Shown here piece by piece: positions 50,399-52,652 of a stretch of DNA of 52,652 nt (its first letter is position 1; every line of letters starts with the position of its first letter). Source of the stretch: Lysobacterales bacterium (GTDB taxonomy: Bacteria; Pseudomonadota; Gammaproteobacteria; Xanthomonadales; Marinicellaceae). Position numbers and translations under genes: made by a program. The notes under the pieces were generated by a model. The model searched no databases, was not told the DNA's origin, and saw nothing but the letters and a program-made list of their open reading frames with translations. The stretch is from positions 83,018 to 135,669 of the forward strand of contig JALSHI010000061.1 in the NCBI GenBank assembly GCA_026982315.1, given 5' to 3'.

Positions 50399-52652
50399 AT
50401 GTCAAAAGAACAAGAGATCGAACAAGGACTGATCAAAAAGCTGGAAGAACTCAAGTACACCTACCGCCCCGACATCCGCGACCGCGAAGCGCTGGAACAC
50501 AATTTCCGCGAAAAGTTCGAATCGCTCAACCGGGTAAAGCTGACCGACAGCGAATTCGGGCGTCTGCTGGAAGAGATCGTGACGCCCGATGTGTTCGCAA
50601 ACGCCGAGCGCCTGAGAAACCGCAACACCTTCGAGCGCGAGGACGGCACGCCGCTGCACTACCAACTGGTCAACCTCAAGGACTGGTGCAAAAACACTTT
50701 CGAAGTCGTCAACCAGCTGCGCATCAACACCAAGAGCAGCCATCATCGCTATGACGTCATCCTGCTGATCAACGGCCTGCCGCTGGTGCAGATCGAGCTG
50801 AAATCCTTGCAGGTCTCACCGCGCAAGGCGATGCAGCAGATCATCGACTACCGCAACGACCCGGGAAATGGCTACACCAACAGCCTGCTCTGCTTCATGC
50901 AGTTGTTCATCGTCAGCAACCGCAGCCAGACCTGGTATTTTGCCAACAACAATAACGAGCACTTCGTCTTCAATGTCGAGGAGCGGTTCTTGCCCATCTA
51001 CCGCTGGGCTACGCCGGACAACAAGAAAATCACCCACCTCGACGCATTCGCCGATGCCTTCCTCGCCAAGTGCACCCTGGCGGAGATGCTCAGCCGTTAC
51101 ATGGTGCTGATCCAGAACGAGCGCAAGCTGATGATGATGCGCCCGTATCAGATCTACGCAGTCAAGGCCATCATCGACTGTATCCACGAGAGCCGGGGCA
51201 ACGGCTATATCTGGCACACCACCGGCAGTGGCAAGACGCTGACCTCATTCAAGGCCTCGACGCTGCTCAAGGACAACCCCGATATCGAGAAATGCCTGTT
51301 CGTCGTCGACCGCAAGGATCTCGACAAGCAGACCCGCGAGGAATTCAACCGCTTCCAGCCGAATTGCGTCGAGGAGAATACCAATACCGAAACCCTCGTG
51401 CAGCGGCTGCTCTCGGAGGATTACAAAGACAAGGTCATCGTCACCACCATCCAGAAGCTGGGTCTGGCGCTGGATGCCAATCACCGCAAACAGTACCGCC
51501 AGCGGTTGGAGCCCTTGCGCGATAAACGCATCGCTTTTATTTTCGACGAATGTCACCGCTCCCAGTTCGGCGAGAACCACAAGGCCATCCGAGAGTTCTT
51601 CCCCAAGGCACAGTTATTTGGCTTTACCGGCACCCCCATTTTCGAGCAAAATGCTACCTATCGCCGTATCGAAGGTGATGAGGCCAGTCTGGCCACCACC
51701 AAGGACATCTTCGAAAAGCAGCTTCATGCTTATACCATCACCCACGCTATCGATGATGGCAATGTGTTGCGTTTCCATGTCGACTACTACAAGCCCGAGG
51801 GGGTATCGATCAAGCCGGGCGAGCCGCTTGCCAAGCGCGCTGTGGTCGAAGCAATCCTTGACAAGCACAATGCCGCCACTAATCAACGCAAGTTTAATGC
51901 CCTTTTTGCCACCGCCTCCATCGACGACGCCATCGAATACTTCCATCTATTCAAGGAGATTCAGGCCGAGCGGGCCGAGATGGATGAGGATTTCATCCCT
52001 CTAAACATTGCCTGTGTTTTCTCGCCACCCGCAGAAGGCAACCGAGATGTTGCCCAGCTGCAGGAAGACCTGCCGCAGGAGCTGGCAGACAACAAGGTGG
52101 AGCCGAACCGCAAGAAAGCCGCGCTCAAGGAGATCATCGCCGATTACAATGCCCGCTACGGCACCAACCACGACCTGGCCAATTTCGACAGCTACTACCA
52201 GGACATTCAGAGCCGCATCAAGGACCAGAAATATCCCAACAGTGACCTGCCTCGCGAGAAGAAAATCGACATCACCATCGTCGTGGACATGCTGCTCACC
52301 GGCTTCGATTCGCAGTATCTCAACACCCTCTACGTCGACAAGAACCTCAAGTATCACGGCCTGATTCAGGCCTTTTCCCGCACCAACCGGGTGCTGAACG
52401 ACTCCAAACCCTACGGCAATATCCTCGACTTCCGCGCCCAGAAGGCGGCGGTGGACGAGGCCATCGCGCTCTTCTCCGGCGAGGCGCCCGAGCGGGCCAA
52501 GGAGGTCTGGCTGGTTGACCCCGCGCCCAAGGTCATCGAAAAGCTCGAAGAGGCCACGCAACAGCTCAAGGAATTCATGGCCGCCCAGGGCCTGGAGGCC
52601 CGCCCCGAGGAAGTGCCCAACCTCAAGGGCGACGAGGCGCGCGCCGGCTTCA
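50399..52652 (+). CDS. hsdR: Type I restriction enzyme R subunit, cut by window end
   Basis: The first 751 residues of HsdR, the ATP-dependent translocase and nuclease of a type I restriction system. The PD-ExK nuclease site is D119 with E133-L-K135. The helicase part has Walker A HTTGSGKT (about 272-279), the DECH box (about 382-385), the FTGTP motif and a later LTGFDS / QAFSRTNRVL region. The frame is open to the last base; about 250 residues are missing. The ATG at 50399 has only a weak ribosome binding site. No hsdM or hsdS lies upstream, so they would have to be downstream or elsewhere. GC content and codon use are higher than in the neighbours, which suggests transfer. Confidence 0.93.
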   Translation, partial: MSKEQEIEQGLIKKLEELKYTYRPDIRDREALEHNFREKFESLNRVKLTDSEFGRLLEEIVTPDVFANAERLRNRNTFEREDGTPLHYQLVNLKDWCKNTFEVVNQLRINTKSSHHRYDVILLINGLPLVQIELKSLQVSPRKAMQQIIDYRNDPGNGYTNSLLCFMQLFIVSNRSQTWYFANNNNEHFVFNVEERFLPIYRWATPDNKKITHLDAFADAFLAKCTLAEMLSRYMVLIQNERKLMMMRPYQIYAVKAIIDCIHESRGNGYIWHTTGSGKTLTSFKASTLLKDNPDIEKCLFVVDRKDLDKQTREEFNRFQPNCVEENTNTETLVQRLLSEDYKDKVIVTTIQKLGLALDANHRKQYRQRLEPLRDKRIAFIFDECHRSQFGENHKAIREFFPKAQLFGFTGTPIFEQNATYRRIEGDEASLATTKDIFEKQLHAYTITHAIDDGNVLRFHVDYYKPEGVSIKPGEPLAKRAVVEAILDKHNAATNQRKFNALFATASIDDAIEYFHLFKEIQAERAEMDEDFIPLNIACVFSPPAEGNRDVAQLQEDLPQELADNKVEPNRKKAALKEIIADYNARYGTNHDLANFDSYYQDIQSRIKDQKYPNSDLPREKKIDITIVVDMLLTGFDSQYLNTLYVDKNLKYHGLIQAFSRTNRVLNDSKPYGNILDFRAQKAAVDEAIALFSGEAPERAKEVWLVDPAPKVIEKLEEATQQLKEFMAAQGLEARPEEVPNLKGDEARAGF

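Noticed and set aside
52001-52561. 186-codon minus-strand frame opposite hsdR
   Set aside because: hsdR is open to the window end with all helicase motifs. The antisense frame is Val/Leu-rich low-information text.

Overview
The window is about 52.6 kb of chromosome from a Gram-negative gammaproteobacterium. Evidence for this is a nearly complete LPS gene set (kdsB, kdsC, kdsD, lpxH, lpxK, msbA, lptA, lptB, lptC) and the gammaproteobacterial pairs orn/rsgA, hpf-ptsN-rapZ and ibaG-murA. A 661-residue Marinobacter-type fatty acyl-CoA reductase next to an acyl-CoA-binding protein suggests a marine, lipid-storing lineage. Genus cannot be fixed from the sequence. Base composition looks moderate, slightly above half GC by eye, and rises in the last 2.3 kb.

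Layout. (1) 1-3430: end of an AcuI/YhdH-type reductase, a lone pilH, orn and rsgA diverging, and a NUDIX hydrolase. (2) 3515-4430: tRNA-Asp, tRNA-Val and tRNA-Ser on the minus strand, with spacers full of hairpins and short repeats. (3) 4427-9646: a tightly overlapping minus-strand operon exbB-exbD-msbA-lpxK-kdsB-phosphatase. (4) 9790-12797: fatty acyl-CoA reductase, divergent from an acyl-CoA-binding protein and a TetR regulator, with a dyad in the shared promoter region. (5) 12840-17033: guanine deaminase-like enzyme, a large Asp-box beta-propeller protein, cyclophilin and lpxH. (6) 17128-27023: a class III aminotransferase and an ALDH7-type dehydrogenase (a likely lysine catabolic pair), with asnS, a gene remnant and ppc between them, then pyrD-murB. 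(7) 27045-33516: the kdsD-kdsC-lptC-lptA-lptB / hpf-ptsN-rapZ cluster with rpoN missing from its usual place. (8) 33600-41958: ibaG-murA, a membrane M28 peptidase, a GldA/GldF/GldG-like ABC system and an acyl desaturase. (9) 42050-44700: the three AmmeMemoRadiSam genes around a 30-bp palindrome. (10) 44796-49925: tRNA-Pro, a reverse transsulfuration pair (CBS-CGL), an OmpA/DUF4398 lipoprotein pair and a lytic transglycosylase. (11) 50102-52652: a frameshifted excisionase-type HTH gene and the start of a type I restriction hsdR, probably the edge of an acquired island.

How the genes fit together. Most of the window is envelope biogenesis: Kdo synthesis and activation, lipid A completion, LPS flipping and export, peptidoglycan precursors (murA, murB), an OmpA lipoprotein and a muralytic enzyme. 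Around this core are lipid genes (reductase, acyl-CoA-binding protein, desaturase), amino-acid metabolism (lysine, cysteine, asparagine charging) and the functionally unresolved AmmeMemoRadiSam set. The most novel-looking signals are non-coding: the palindrome in the AmmeMemoRadiSam intergenic region, the covarying hairpin repeats in the tRNA spacer, a related repeat upstream of two tRNA promoters, and the dyad in front of the fatty acyl-CoA reductase locus. No insertion sequence or CRISPR array was seen.
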